From Deinococcus sedimenti (GTDB taxonomy: Bacteria; Deinococcota; Deinococci; Deinococcales; Deinococcaceae), in contig NZ_BMQN01000005.1 of the NCBI RefSeq assembly GCF_014648135.1, positions 149,193 through 213,192 on the forward strand: a stretch of 64,000 nt of DNA, read 5' to 3'. Shown one piece after another: positions 33,862-42,981 of this stretch; positions within the stretch are counted from its first letter, which is position 1; each line of letters starts with the position of its first letter. A program made the position numbers and the translations under genes. Below the pieces are notes generated by a model. It saw only the letters and a list, made by a program, of their open reading frames with translations, made no database searches and was not told where the DNA came from.

Positions 33862-34764
33862 TCACCCTTCCGCGAAGAACACCAGCCGGTTCCCCGCCAC
33901 GCGCAGGCCCACCTCGCCGCGTTCCAGCAGCTCGGTCAGGTGCGCGCTGACCACCGCGCGGTTCAGGACCACCGCGCCCGCGTTCGACATCTGCACGCCC
34001 AGTCCGTCACATACGCGCGCCAGCAGGTCATCCACCCCCGCCTCCCCGGCGCGGACCGCCGCGCGCACCGCGTCCGTCACGCGCTCCAGCGCCGAGAGGT
34101 TCGCCGCGACCAGCCCCGGCAGGTCCCCGGTCGGATCGCCGTGCCCCGGTAGGGTCACCGCCACGCCCTCCAGCTCCCCCAGCCGTGCCGCCGCCTCCTT
34201 CTGAAGCGCCGAATCCTGGCAGAACACGAGCGGGTGCTTCGCCAGCGCCTCCGGCCCGAACAGCGCGTCCGCCGCGTACAGCACGCCGCCCACCCGCACG
34301 GCGTACATCAGGCTCGCGTGCCCCGCCACCTCGATCAACTCCAGGCTCACCCCGCCGATCCGCGTCAGACCCGGCTCGGGTGCCAGCCGCGCCGGACTGG
34401 GCGGCGCGAGCAGGAACTTCGACTGCAACGCCTTCGGCGGCCGCGCACCGAACAATCCGATGGGTTCGAGGATCGGGTGCGTGATGATCGCGTTCTCCAG
34501 CGGCGGCGCGAACACCTTCAACTCCGGAAATTTCTTCAGGAGCAGCGCGTTGCCCCCGTGATGATCCGCGTGACTGTGCGTGTTCAGAATCCCCGTCGGC
34601 GTCAGGCCAAGCTCGGCCAGCCCGCGCAACAGCTTCCGGGCGTGCCCGTCGTCCAGCCCGGTATCCACCAGCAGCGCCCCACCCCGCCCGTCCTCCAGCA
34701 CCAGCGAATTCACCGCGCCCGGCAGGAAGTGCACACCGGGGGCCAGGGGAGACAGGCTGCTCAT
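33862..34764 (-). CDS. Metallo-beta-lactamase-fold hydrolase
   Basis: A 300-residue soluble enzyme of the MBL superfamily. The first metal motif is NTHSHADHHGGN (HxHxDHH). Further ligands are in VAGHASLMYAV (His), YAADALFGPE (Asp) and LPGHGDPTGD (His). The C-terminal winged-helix-like stretch (EVGLRVAGNRLVFF) resembles the LACTB2/glyoxalase II-like hydrolases. The substrate is unknown. ATG 34764 is 7 nt after TACGCT. It is divergent from the MFS gene at 34815 with only 50 bp between, so their promoters face away from each other. Confidence 0.87.
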   Translation of the reverse strand: MSSLSPLAPGVHFLPGAVNSLVLEDGRGGALLVDTGLDDGHARKLLRGLAELGLTPTGILNTHSHADHHGGNALLLKKFPELKVFAPPLENAIITHPILEPIGLFGARPPKALQSKFLLAPPSPARLAPEPGLTRIGGVSLELIEVAGHASLMYAVRVGGVLYAADALFGPEALAKHPLVFCQDSALQKEAAARLGELEGVAVTLPGHGDPTGDLPGLVAANLSALERVTDAVRAAVRAGEAGVDDLLARVCDGLGVQMSNAGAVVLNRAVVSAHLTELLERGEVGLRVAGNRLVFFAEG

Positions 34765-34771
34765 GCGGGAC

Positions 34772-34777
34772 AGCGTA
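34772..34777 (-). promoter_or_regulatory. -10 box for the MBL-fold gene
   Basis: TACGCT on the minus strand, 7 nt before ATG 34764. Confidence 0.5.
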
Positions 34778-34801
34778 CCCCCGGGGCGCGCGGGCCGGGT
34801 G

Positions 34802-34807
34802 TAGCCT
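34802..34807 (+). promoter_or_regulatory. -10 box for the MFS exporter
   Basis: TAGCCT ends 7 nt before GTG 34815; divergent from the MBL-fold promoter 25 bp away. Confidence 0.55.
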
Positions 34808-34814
34808 GCGCGGC

Positions 34815-36068
34815 GTGAGTGCGTCCGTGTCCACGATCCCACCTGCGCCGCCCGTGCCGGATCCCGCGCCGTTCCGGGTGTCGGCGGCGCAGGCGGGACT
34901 GATCGCGTCGAACTTCCTGATGTGGGGCGGGTTCTTCGCGGTGATTCCACTGGTGACCGTGCATTTCAGCGGAGCGGTGGCGGGCGGCGGGCTGGGCTGG
35001 AGTGCCGCGAGCGTGGGCCTGGTGCTGGGATTGCGGCAGCTGACGCAGCAGGGCCTGACGGTGTTCGGCGGGGCGTGGTCGGACCGGCTGGGGCCGAAAC
35101 CGCTGATCCTGGCGGGGTGCCTGCTGCGCACGGCGGGGTTCGCGTGGATGGGCTTCGCGGACTCGCTGGGCGTGCTGCTCGCGGCGGCGGTGCTGGCCGG
35201 GGTGGGCGGCGGCCTGTTCGACGCGCCCAAGAGTGCCGCGATCACGCAGGTGACGCGTGAGGAGCACCGCACGCGGATGTTCAGCCTGACCAGCCTGTCC
35301 GGGAACGCGGGGATGGTGACGGGGCCGCTGATCGGCGCGGCGCTGCTGGGCCTGGGGTTCCGTTCGGCGGCGCTGGCGGCGGCCAGCGTGTACCTCCTGG
35401 CGGCGCTGGTGCTGGCGGTGACGCTGCCGCACCTGCGTCCGCAGCGGGGCGCGGGCCGCAGCCTGGACGGGCTGCGCGTCGCGGCGCTCGATACGCGCTT
35501 CCGGCGCTTCACGCTGGTCCTGATCGGGTATTTCATCCTGAGTACGCAGATCAACGTGGCGGTCACCCTGAAGGCCATCGCGCTGGCGGGGAACGGCGCG
35601 ACGGGACCGCTGTACGGCCTGTCGGCGGGCATGGCGGTGATCCTCCAGTACCCGCTGCTGCGCGCCGTGGAACGCTATCTGCCGACCCGAACGGCGCTGG
35701 TGGTGGCGGTGGCGCTGGTCGGCCTGAGCCTGGGCCTGATGAGCGTGGCGACCACCTTCCCGGCGCTGCTGGCGTGCGTGGCGCTGTACTCGCTGGGCAC
35801 CATGACCGTGTACCCCACCCAGCAGACCCTGACCGCCCGCTTCGCCCCGCCCGCGCTGGTCGGCAGTTACTTCGGCTTTTCCGCGATCAGCCTGGGCGTC
35901 GGGGGCGCGGTCGGTAGTGTCCTGGGCGGCGCGCTGGTGGACACGGGCGCGCGGCTGGGTGTCCCGGCGCTGCCGTGGTTCACGCTGGCCGTCATCGGCG
36001 TGCTGACCGCGCTGGGCCTGCGCTGGGCACTGCGCGGCCTGGACGAGGCTCCCACTGACGCAGCCTGA
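34815..36068 (+). CDS. Major facilitator superfamily exporter
   Basis: A 417-residue membrane protein with about 12 hydrophobic segments. The MFS motif A between helices 2 and 3 reads GAWSDRLGPKPLI, and a second, weaker half-repeat follows after the central loop (RPQRGAGRSLDG). The overall pattern resembles proton-driven drug exporters of the MdtH/Bcr type. The substrate is unknown. The start is GTG 34815, leaderless. A two-hairpin repeat follows the stop. Confidence 0.87.
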   Translation: MSASVSTIPPAPPVPDPAPFRVSAAQAGLIASNFLMWGGFFAVIPLVTVHFSGAVAGGGLGWSAASVGLVLGLRQLTQQGLTVFGGAWSDRLGPKPLILAGCLLRTAGFAWMGFADSLGVLLAAAVLAGVGGGLFDAPKSAAITQVTREEHRTRMFSLTSLSGNAGMVTGPLIGAALLGLGFRSAALAAASVYLLAALVLAVTLPHLRPQRGAGRSLDGLRVAALDTRFRRFTLVLIGYFILSTQINVAVTLKAIALAGNGATGPLYGLSAGMAVILQYPLLRAVERYLPTRTALVVAVALVGLSLGLMSVATTFPALLACVALYSLGTMTVYPTQQTLTARFAPPALVGSYFGFSAISLGVGGAVGSVLGGALVDTGARLGVPALPWFTLAVIGVLTALGLRWALRGLDEAPTDAA

Positions 36069-36073
36069 TCCTA

Positions 36074-36115
36074 GGCTCCCCTCGAGGGGAGCTGTCGGCG
36101 CAGCCGACTGAGGGG
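36074..36115. terminator. Two-hairpin intergenic repeat, copy 2
   Basis: The reverse complement of the 3024-3065 repeat with two differences. CTCCCCTCGAGGGGAG and GTCGGCGCAGCCGAC form two stem-loops between the convergent MFS gene and the small gene at 36128. Likely a bidirectional terminator. Confidence 0.65.
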
Positions 36116-36127
36116 TTCACGCGGCGG

Positions 36128-36397
36128 TCAGTCCCCGATGAACACCAGCCGCTCGAAGCTGCCGTCCGGGTGTGTGTCCGGGAGGCCCTGCGCGGCGGCC
36201 TGTTTCAGCTGGGCGAGCGCGGCGGACAGCGCGGGTCCCTCGCCGTAGATGCGCTGGGCGTCGGGTGTGACCTGGAGTTCCAGGCCACGCCCTCCCTGAG
36301 TGGCGCGCAGGACGATGCCGGGGCCGGGGACGTGCGTGACCTGCACGTCGGCGGGGAAGGCGGCGAGGTCGATCTGGTGGCGCAGCGTGTCGTCCAT
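36128..36397 (-). CDS. Small conserved-looking protein of unknown function
   Basis: An 89-residue protein beginning [20 protein letters not shown], acidic, with a beta-strand-like middle ([19 protein letters not shown]) and a tail [10 protein letters not shown]. No signal peptide, membrane helix or known motif. ATG 36397 is chosen because CACAAT ends six bases upstream. It is divergent from rarA, 73 bp away. Confidence 0.6.
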   Translation of the reverse strand: MDDTLRHQIDLAAFPADVQVTHVPGPGIVLRATQGGRGLELQVTPDAQRIYGEGPALSAALAQLKQAAAQGLPDTHPDGSFERLVFIGD

Positions 36398-36403
36398 GCG
36401 GTC

Positions 36404-36409
36404 ATTGTG
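36404..36409 (-). promoter_or_regulatory. -10 box for the 89-residue protein gene
   Basis: CACAAT on the minus strand, 6 nt before ATG 36397. Confidence 0.4.
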
Positions 36410-36458
36410 CCGCTCCTGCACCGCGCCCTGCCTCCCATTCACCCGGGCGTCCCGCCCG

Positions 36459-36464
36459 TATCCT
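36459..36464 (+). promoter_or_regulatory. -10 box for rarA
   Basis: TATCCT ends 6 nt before GTG 36471. Confidence 0.55.
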
Positions 36465-36470
36465 GCGCGG

Positions 36471-37751
36471 GTGACGCTGTTCGACCCGCCCGCTCCCCTC
36501 GCCGAACGCCTGCGGCCCCGCACGGTCGCGGAGGTCGTGGGTCAGACGCACCTGCTCGGCCCTGGCAAACCCCTGACGCGCGTGCTGGGGTCCGGGCGGC
36601 TGGGCAGCCTGATCCTGTGGGGGCCGCCCGGCGTGGGCAAGACCACCCTCGCGCGCCTGCTGGCCGGGGAGGTCGGCGCGCACTTCATCCCCCTGTCGGC
36701 GGTGACGGCGGGCGTGAAGGACGTCCGGGAGGCGGTCACGGAAGCCGAACGCCTGCGCGGACGTGGACAGAAGACCATCCTCTTCCTCGACGAGATCCAC
36801 CGGTTCAACAAGGCGCAGCAGGACGCGCTGCTCCCGCACGTCGAATCGGGCCTGCTGACCCTGATCGGCGCGACCACCGAGAACCCCAGCTTCGAGGTGA
36901 ACCCCGCCCTGCGCTCCCGCGCCCGCACGCTGGTCCTCGAAGCCCTCAAGCCGGAGGAGGTGCGCGGCCTGCTGGACCGCGCCCTGACCGACCCGCGCGG
37001 CCTGAGCGGCGTGACTGCCGAGGACGGGGCGCTGGACCTCCTCGCCCGCCTCGCGGAAGGGGACGCCCGCCGCGCCCTGAGCACTCTGGAAGTCGCCAGC
37101 ACCCTGAGTAACCCCGTCACGCCGGACGCGATCACCGAGGCGTTCGGGCGGCACCTGCCGCAGATGGACAAGAACGGCGAGGACTTCTACAACCTCATCA
37201 GCGCCCTGCACAAGAGCGTGCGCGGCAGCCACGTCGACGGCGCGCTGTACTGGCTGGCCCGCATGGTCGAAGGCGGCGCCGACCCCCTGTACGTCGCGCG
37301 GCGCGTGGTCCGCATGGCGGCCGAGGACATCGGGCTCGCCGACCCGCAGGCGCTGCGCCTCTGTATCGCGGCGCGCGACACCGTGGAATTCCTCGGCAGC
37401 CCTGAAGGCGACCTCGCCCTCGCGCAGGCCGTCGTGTACCTCGCGCTGGCCCCCAAGAGCAACTCCGTGTACGTGGCGTGGAAGAACGCCCTGAACGCCG
37501 TCCGCGACGGGGAAGGCCTCCCGATTCCGCTGCATTTGCGCAACGCCCCCACCGCACTCATGCGCCAGCAGGGCTACGGCAAGGGCTACGCGTACTACTT
37601 CGACGACCCCGAAGGCTCATTCGCCCAGAACTACCTCCCGGACGGCGTGCAACTGGGGCTCTACGCCCCCACCGGTGAAGGCTGGGAAGCCCGCGTCGCC
37701 GACCGCTGGCGCAAACTCCGGGACGCCCACGGCGACGGGGGAGAGGAGTAG
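36471..37751 (+). CDS. rarA: Replication-associated recombination protein RarA (MgsA/WRNIP1 family)
   Basis: A 426-residue clamp-loader-like AAA+ ATPase that acts at stalled replication forks. Walker A is [13 protein letters not shown], Walker [20 protein letters not shown], sensor 1 [18 protein letters not shown]. The C-terminal region includes [22 protein letters not shown] and PNYLPDG-like NYLPDGVQ, typical of RarA. The long in-frame extension upstream is antisense to another gene and lacks a start signal, so GTG 36471 with its leaderless -10 is used. Length is normal. Confidence 0.95.
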   Translation: MTLFDPPAPLAERLRPRTVAEVVGQTHLLGPGKPLTRVLGSGRLGSLILWGPPGVGKTTLARLLAGEVGAHFIPLSAVTAGVKDVREAVTEAERLRGRGQKTILFLDEIHRFNKAQQDALLPHVESGLLTLIGATTENPSFEVNPALRSRARTLVLEALKPEEVRGLLDRALTDPRGLSGVTAEDGALDLLARLAEGDARRALSTLEVASTLSNPVTPDAITEAFGRHLPQMDKNGEDFYNLISALHKSVRGSHVDGALYWLARMVEGGADPLYVARRVVRMAAEDIGLADPQALRLCIAARDTVEFLGSPEGDLALAQAVVYLALAPKSNSVYVAWKNALNAVRDGEGLPIPLHLRNAPTALMRQQGYGKGYAYYFDDPEGSFAQNYLPDGVQLGLYAPTGEGWEARVADRWRKLRDAHGDGGEE

Positions 37752-37761
37752 ATTCACCGAC

Positions 37762-37767
37762 TACACT
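37762..37767 (+). promoter_or_regulatory. -10 box for the 150-residue orphan
   Basis: TACACT ends 7 nt before GTG 37775. Confidence 0.5.
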
Positions 37768-37774
37768 CGATTCA

Positions 37775-38227
37775 GTGAATGTCTCGGATTACGCGCACCT
37801 CTGGGATGGCCGCAGCCGTGAGTGGGTGGTGGCGCGTTTCGCCGATGGTCGTCTGATGCCACTGAATGCCGTCACGGGTGAGAGTTTCGTCGTGATCGAG
37901 GACGATCATGTCATCGCCCAGATCGTCGAGCGGATGCTCGGTGTGGGCCGACCTCTCATCGAGTACAGCGACTGGTGGGCGAAGCAGGCAACGGTCCTAG
38001 AGGCGCGGCAGACGATAGAAACTCTGACCCAGCGCGTGTGGCGTCTTCGCACGAGGACGGATCGAGCAACGGGCCAGGAAGCGCAGCCCATCACGCAGGA
38101 GTTACCTGCGCTGCTCGCCGAGTTGAACGCCACGCCGGAGGCTCAAGCCCTCAGACGGGTCGCCCGTCAACTCTGGCGGATGCACGAGCAACTCCTCGAA
38201 CTGGAACGGCGAAGCGGGCGCGGATAG
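37775..38227 (+). CDS. Hypothetical protein with helical C-terminal half
   Basis: A 150-residue protein, unrecognised. The N-terminal third looks beta-rich (REWVVARFADGRLMPLNAVTGESFVVIEDD). The rest is strongly helical and charged (LEARQTIETLTQRVWRLRTRTDR and LRRVARQLWRMHEQLLELERRSGRG), compatible with a coiled coil. GC content and codon use are slightly lower than in neighbouring genes. Leaderless GTG start. It sits between rarA and a membrane protein without obvious coupling. Confidence 0.6.
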   Translation: MNVSDYAHLWDGRSREWVVARFADGRLMPLNAVTGESFVVIEDDHVIAQIVERMLGVGRPLIEYSDWWAKQATVLEARQTIETLTQRVWRLRTRTDRATGQEAQPITQELPALLAELNATPEAQALRRVARQLWRMHEQLLELERRSGRG

Positions 38228-38330
38228 GCATTTCTCTGCCGGGACAATCCGGTCCCCCTGGCCGGGTACGGTGGGCGTACTTCAAGTGCGTGCAGGAGCC
38301 TGTTTCCGGGCGTCCTGAAGGGGGGGCGTG

Positions 38331-39320
38331 ATGCTGGCAGTTCCGGTGGCGGGTCGGGCGTGGTTTCGGCTGAATGCGGAGTGGGTGCTGCCGGGCGTGA
38401 CGGTGGCGCTGGTGTTCCTGCTGGCGGGGCGGGTGCCGCCGGAGGTGCGGCCGTGGCTGGTGGGGGTGGCGCTGTTCGACCTGACGGTGAGTGCGGCGCT
38501 GATCGCGTCCCGCACGCGGTTGCGGGGCGAGCGGCACCCGGAGGCGCTGGCGTGGGTGCTGGCGCGGGGTGTGCTGGTGGCGTGGCTGCTGCTGCCGCTG
38601 TCGCGCGGGTGGTGGCCGGTCGCGGCGGCGCTGGTGCTGGTGGGGCTGGGCGTGGTGGCGTTCGGCCTGACGCGGCCCCTCCCGGCAGGCGCGGCGCGGC
38701 TGGAGGGCCTGGAGCGGCGGATCGTGTCGTGGTCGCGCGTGACGCCCCGCTCGGGCCTGGGCGCGTGGCTGGCGTGGGAGGGGGCGGTGTGGGCGCACCT
38801 GCTGGGGCGGTCGCGCGGGCCGCGTGGCACGGCGTTCCGGTCGTCCACGGGGGCGGGCGCAGAGTTCACGCTGCTGATCTTCCTGAGCGTCCTGGAGGCC
38901 GTGCCGGTGCATTTCATGCTGGCGGCGCGGGATGAGCGGGCGGCGCTGGTGTATCTGCTCGTGAACGTGCTGGGCGTGCTGTGGTGCGCGGGACAGCTGC
39001 GGTCCCTGCGGGCGCGGGGCGTGGTGCTGGGCGAGCGGCTGCACCTGAACGCGGGCCTGCTCTGGACGGGCAGCGTGGCCCTGGGTGACATCGCGCAGGT
39101 GCAGGCGGGCGCACCCAGTGAGGCGGGCGTGCTGCCCCTGCACCGTCAGGCGCGGGCGAACGTGACACTGCGGTTCGCGCGGCCCATCACGTTGTACGGG
39201 TTCCTGGGGCGGCCACAGGTGGCAGGGGCGGTCAGTCTGAGCGTGGACGACCCCCGCGCCTTCATGGACGCCCTGGACGCCGCCCGCGCCGGGTTCAGGC
39301 CAGTCCCAGGCCCCGTGTGA
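38331..39320 (+). CDS. Multi-pass membrane protein of unknown function
   Basis: About 329 residues. The first half carries several hydrophobic segments (WVLPGVTVALVFLLAG, WLVGVALFDLTVSAALIA, GWWPVAAALVLVGLGVVAFG), and two more follow (FTLLIFLSVLEAVPVHFML and ALVYLLVNVLGVLWCAGQL). The C-terminal third is soluble, with an RPITLYGFLGRP motif. No family recognised. ATG 38331 is preferred because a purine-rich AAGGGGGGG lies upstream; GTG 38328 is adjacent and in frame. Its 3' end overlaps the convergent thioredoxin-like gene by 26 bp. Confidence 0.65.
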   Translation: MLAVPVAGRAWFRLNAEWVLPGVTVALVFLLAGRVPPEVRPWLVGVALFDLTVSAALIASRTRLRGERHPEALAWVLARGVLVAWLLLPLSRGWWPVAAALVLVGLGVVAFGLTRPLPAGAARLEGLERRIVSWSRVTPRSGLGAWLAWEGAVWAHLLGRSRGPRGTAFRSSTGAGAEFTLLIFLSVLEAVPVHFMLAARDERAALVYLLVNVLGVLWCAGQLRSLRARGVVLGERLHLNAGLLWTGSVALGDIAQVQAGAPSEAGVLPLHRQARANVTLRFARPITLYGFLGRPQVAGAVSLSVDDPRAFMDALDAARAGFRPVPGPV

Positions 39321-39747
39321 CGCTGGCCTGCGCGTCCTGTTCGGGGACTCTGGTCACGACCGCCTCGATCCGTCCGTCCGGGCCGGTCAGGATCAGGGTG
39401 GGGAAGGCGTGCACGCGGTACGGGCGGCGCAGGTGGCCGTCCGCGTCGAGGTGCAGCGCGTCTCCGTACGCGTGGGGGGGCAGGTCGCCGCGCCGCGCGT
39501 CGATCACGCGCAGGTCCAGCCCGTGCGTGTGCGCCAGCTGACCCAGGAACACGTCGAGCGTGTCGCACGCCACGCAGGCCTCGGTCTTGAAGGACAGCAG
39601 CGTGCGGCGCGTGACGTTCAGCGCGGCGGGCGGCGGCACGACCGCGCCCGGCTGGACGGTGCGCGCGGCGATCAGGCGGCCCAGCAGCGCCCCGAGCGGG
39701 CGGGGCAGGCGGATGCGGACGGGGGTGGGGGTGGGTCGCTGGGTCAT
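39295..39747 (-). CDS. Thioredoxin-like protein with CxxC
   Basis: A 150-residue protein without signal peptide. A thioredoxin-fold region begins at about residue 45: TLLSFKTEACVACDTLDVFLG (CVAC active site), then a cis-Pro-like VHAFPTLILTGPDGR. The N-terminal 40 residues (LPRPLGALLGRLIAAR) are an extra amphipathic segment. The CxxC sequence is unusual for thioredoxin (CGPC), suggesting a specialised reductase. ATG 39747 follows AGGAGG. The gene overlaps the 3' end of the membrane protein gene on the other strand. Confidence 0.78.
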   Translation of the reverse strand: MTQRPTPTPVRIRLPRPLGALLGRLIAARTVQPGAVVPPPAALNVTRRTLLSFKTEACVACDTLDVFLGQLAHTHGLDLRVIDARRGDLPPHAYGDALHLDADGHLRRPYRVHAFPTLILTGPDGRIEAVVTRVPEQDAQASVTRGLGLA

Positions 39748-40053
39748 GAAACCTCCTGGTGGATGCCCCCAGGTACGCGCCCGCCGCGGCGGGGTTCCCG
39801 AGTGGGCGTGACGGCCGCAGAAGGCCCCCGCCGCTCCGGGGTGCGGAGGTCGGCGGGGGGTGGGGGCGGACCGGCGTCGAGGCCGTGGTCGTGAGGGGTG
39901 CGCGGTGCCGGGTGAGGGGTGCAGGGTGCTGGGCGTGCCCGGTGGGGCCGGTCGGTCCGGCGACGCCGCCCCGGCGTCTTCAGGGGTGCAGCTTGTTCCC
40001 CGCTGCGGGGTAGGTCTCCGCCCGCGCGGCCGTCCCCGAGCGGCAGTGTGGGC
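39748..40053. other. Gene-free GC-rich spacer
   Basis: About 300 bases with no supported gene. They hold imperfect direct repeats of GAGGGGTGC/GGGTGC at about 39893-39937 and short C/G-rich inverted repeats. Nothing else is recognised; this is upstream of the thioredoxin-like gene and downstream of the DIP1984-like gene. Confidence 0.4.
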
Positions 40054-40512
40054 CTACCCGGGCAGGTCCGTCAACCAGTTGGCCTGTTGCAGTTGCGTGT
40101 CCAGTTCGCGCCGCGCCTTGGCCAGGGTGTCCACCTGCGCCTGCAGGTCGCGGGCGGGCAGCGCGGAGAGGATGCGGACCTCGCTGTTGCTGTAGCGGGT
40201 GGGGCGTTCGCTGGCGGTGGCGGCGGCGCGGCGCAGGACCTTCAGGCGCAGGTCGAGCAGGTCGCGGCGGGTCAGGGCGTCCGTGAGCGTCTCCCCGCCG
40301 GGCAGCGTGGCGCTGAGGTTCGCGCGGTGAATGCGGGGCAGGAGGGCCTCCAGCTGCGCGGTGACGTCCATGAACTCGCGCAGCAGCGCCTGTGGGTCCT
40401 CGGCGGGCGCCTCGCCCTCCTGCACGAGGAGGTTCTTCACGAGGCGCTCCTCGAGCTGCGCGGCGCGTTTCTGGAGGTCGGCGCGGGTGATCAGGGCCTC
40501 GGCGAGTTTCAT
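40054..40512 (-). CDS. DIP1984 family protein
   Basis: A 152-residue, largely helical protein: [34 protein letters not shown], then [33 protein letters not shown], then a coiled-coil-like tail. This matches the DIP1984 family of conserved hypothetical proteins, often found with defence or mobile genes but of unknown function. ATG 40512 is 6 nt after TACCCT. It is divergent from mutS2 across a 113-bp gap. Confidence 0.82.
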   Translation of the reverse strand: MKLAEALITRADLQKRAAQLEERLVKNLLVQEGEAPAEDPQALLREFMDVTAQLEALLPRIHRANLSATLPGGETLTDALTRRDLLDLRLKVLRRAAATASERPTRYSNSEVRILSALPARDLQAQVDTLAKARRELDTQLQQANWLTDLPG

Positions 40513-40518
40513 GCGTGC

Positions 40519-40524
40519 AGGGTA
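40519..40524 (-). promoter_or_regulatory. -10 box for the DIP1984-like gene
   Basis: TACCCT on the minus strand, 6 nt before ATG 40512. Confidence 0.5.
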
Positions 40525-40625
40525 AGGGTAGACAGGGGAGAGGTGCAGAGGGAATTGGGATAAGGCTTTCTAAGCCACTCGGCGCACGGTCATTCCGGGC
40601 GGGGGCCGCTATGCTCCTCATTGAG

Positions 40626-42920
40626 ATGTCGTTCGATGCCCGCGCCCTGTCCGCCCTTGATTTTCCTCGCGTCCTGTCTGCCCTGGCGGAGCGGAGTGCC
40701 ACGACGCTGGGCGCCGAGCGTGCGCGGGCCCTGCGCCCGTCGGATGACGCGGGGCGGATCGCGCGGGAACTCGATGAGCTCGAGGACGCGCTGTTCGGCG
40801 TGAGCCTCAGCCTGGGCGGCATTCAGGACATCCGTGACCTGCATGCCCGCGCGGGCGAGGGTCGCGTGCTGGCCGGGCAGGAACTGCTGAACGCCGCGTA
40901 CTCGCTGGACGGCGCGATGACCGTCAAGCGGGCCATCAACGCGAATTCGCGCGGGCCGCTGCGGGAACTCGCGGTGGACCTGGGGGATCACAGTGAACTG
41001 GTGCGGCGGGTGCTGTCCGCCCTGGACCGCGACGGCGGCGTCCGCGACGACGCCAGTCCGCGCCTGCGGGACCTGCGCAAGCGCATCGAGCCGCTGCGGG
41101 GGCGCATCCGCGAGCGGCTGGCGGCGACGCTGGACAAGTGGGCGGACGTGCTGCAGGAGCACATCGTCACGATCCGCCGCGACCGCTACGTGCTGCCGGT
41201 GCAGGCCAGTCGCGTGGGGCAGGTGCAGGGCATCATCGTGGACGCCTCGGCAACCGGGCAGACGTACTTCGTGGAACCGGCGGCGGTGACGCAGCTGAAC
41301 AACGAACTGACCCGCCTGATCCTCGACGAGGAGGCCGAGGTGCGGCGCATCCTGACGGAACTGTCGGGCCTGCTCGCCTCCGACGCGGCGGTGCCGATGA
41401 CGCTGGCCGTGATCGGCGAGCTGGACCTGATCGCCGCGAAGGCGCGACTGGCCCGCGACTGGCGCCTGAACCGCCCCGAGCAGGTCGAGGACGGCTCGTA
41501 CGACCTGCGCGAGGTGCGCCACCCCCTGATCGAGAACCCGGTCGCGAACGACCTCGCGCTGGGCGACACGAAACTCCTGCTGATCACCGGGCCGAACATG
41601 GGCGGCAAGACCGCGACCATCAAGACGCTGGGCCTGGCGGTGCTGATGCACCAGTGCGGGATGTACGTCGCGGCGGCCAGTGCGCGGCTGCCGGTCGTGC
41701 GGGACGTGCTGGTGGACATCGGGGACGAGCAGAGTATCGAGGCGAGCCTGTCCACCTTCGCGTCTCACCTCAAGCACCTGCGGTACGTGCTGCGGCACGC
41801 CGCGCCGGACACCCTGGTCCTCGTGGACGAGCTGGGCAGCGGCACCGACCCGAACGAGGGCGCCGCACTCGCGCAGGCGCTGATCGAGTGCCTGCTGACG
41901 CAGGACGCGCGCGGCGTGATCACCTCACACCTCTCGCCCCTGAAGCTGTTCGCGCTGGAAACGCCGGGGCTGAAGAACGCCAGCATGGGCTTCGACGTGG
42001 ACACCCTGGCCCCCACGTACGTCCTGCAGGTGGGCCAGCCGGGCCGGTCGTTCGCTCTTGCCATCGCGCAGCGCATGGGCCTCCCCGCCGACGTGCTGCG
42101 CCGCGCCGAGGACCTCCTCGGACCCGACGCGGGCCTGATGGAACGCATGCTGGAAGGCCTGGAACGCGAACGGACCGACCTGCGCGCCCAGCTGGACGCC
42201 ACCGCAGCTGCCAGACGCGACGCGGAGGCCGAACTGGGCCGAGTCCGCCAGGAGCGCGAGACCCTCGAGGCCCGCCGGAACGAGATGCTCGCCGAGGCCA
42301 GCCAGAAGGCCGAGTCGCTGTACGCCGACGCCGTCGAGCGCGTGCGGACGCTGCGGGCCCGCGCGCAGGAGGACAGCGCCCGCCCGCGCGTCATGCAGGA
42401 ACTCCGCGAACTGCGCGTTGCCGCGCAGAAGACCCGCCCCGCCCCCGCCCCGCGCGAGGACCGCGGTGATCCCATCCGGGTGGGCAGCAGCGTGGACGTC
42501 CCCGCGTACAACGCCACCGGGCAGGTGCTGGAACTGCGCGGCGATGATCTGGTCGTGCAGCTGGGCGTCATGAAGGTCGGCGTGAAACGCCGCGACGTGC
42601 GCCTCAAGCAGGAAGCCAAACCTCAGGCTCCCAAGACGCGCGGCCCGCGCTTCACGGGTACCGCGCCCACCGCGTCCCTGAAGGAACTCCAGCTGCGCGG
42701 CATGGGCGTCGAGGAGGCCGTCGAGGAACTCCGCACCGCCATCCTCGAGGCGCACGCCCTGAAGGAAACCCCCCTTCGCGTCGTGCACGGCAAGGGCCAG
42801 GGCGTCCTGCGCCGCCTGCTGCGTGATTACCTGAAGAACGACAAGAAGGTCGAGTCCTTCCACGACGCCGAACCCAACCAGGGCGGACACGGCGTGACCA
42901 TCGTGAACATCCGCCGCTGA
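40626..42920 (+). CDS. mutS2: Endonuclease MutS2
   Basis: A 764-residue MutS-family ATPase without the mismatch-recognition domain. Core helices come first ([23 protein letters not shown]), then the ATPase with Walker [35 protein letters not shown] (Walker B) and ITSHLSPLK. After a long coiled-coil arm comes a KOW-like segment, and the C-terminal Smr nuclease domain ([34 protein letters not shown]). MutS2 is linked to suppression of homologous recombination and to rescue of collided ribosomes. ATG 40626 gives the family's usual start MSFDARAL; an upstream ATG at 40611 is less likely. Confidence 0.95.
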   Translation: MSFDARALSALDFPRVLSALAERSATTLGAERARALRPSDDAGRIARELDELEDALFGVSLSLGGIQDIRDLHARAGEGRVLAGQELLNAAYSLDGAMTVKRAINANSRGPLRELAVDLGDHSELVRRVLSALDRDGGVRDDASPRLRDLRKRIEPLRGRIRERLAATLDKWADVLQEHIVTIRRDRYVLPVQASRVGQVQGIIVDASATGQTYFVEPAAVTQLNNELTRLILDEEAEVRRILTELSGLLASDAAVPMTLAVIGELDLIAAKARLARDWRLNRPEQVEDGSYDLREVRHPLIENPVANDLALGDTKLLLITGPNMGGKTATIKTLGLAVLMHQCGMYVAAASARLPVVRDVLVDIGDEQSIEASLSTFASHLKHLRYVLRHAAPDTLVLVDELGSGTDPNEGAALAQALIECLLTQDARGVITSHLSPLKLFALETPGLKNASMGFDVDTLAPTYVLQVGQPGRSFALAIAQRMGLPADVLRRAEDLLGPDAGLMERMLEGLERERTDLRAQLDATAAARRDAEAELGRVRQERETLEARRNEMLAEASQKAESLYADAVERVRTLRARAQEDSARPRVMQELRELRVAAQKTRPAPAPREDRGDPIRVGSSVDVPAYNATGQVLELRGDDLVVQLGVMKVGVKRRDVRLKQEAKPQAPKTRGPRFTGTAPTASLKELQLRGMGVEEAVEELRTAILEAHALKETPLRVVHGKGQGVLRRLLRDYLKNDKKVESFHDAEPNQGGHGVTIVNIRR

Positions 42921-42981
42921 CCGAGGCGAACTCATGAGGGGAGCTTTGACGACCCTCAGGGTTCACCGTCAGGATAGGCAG

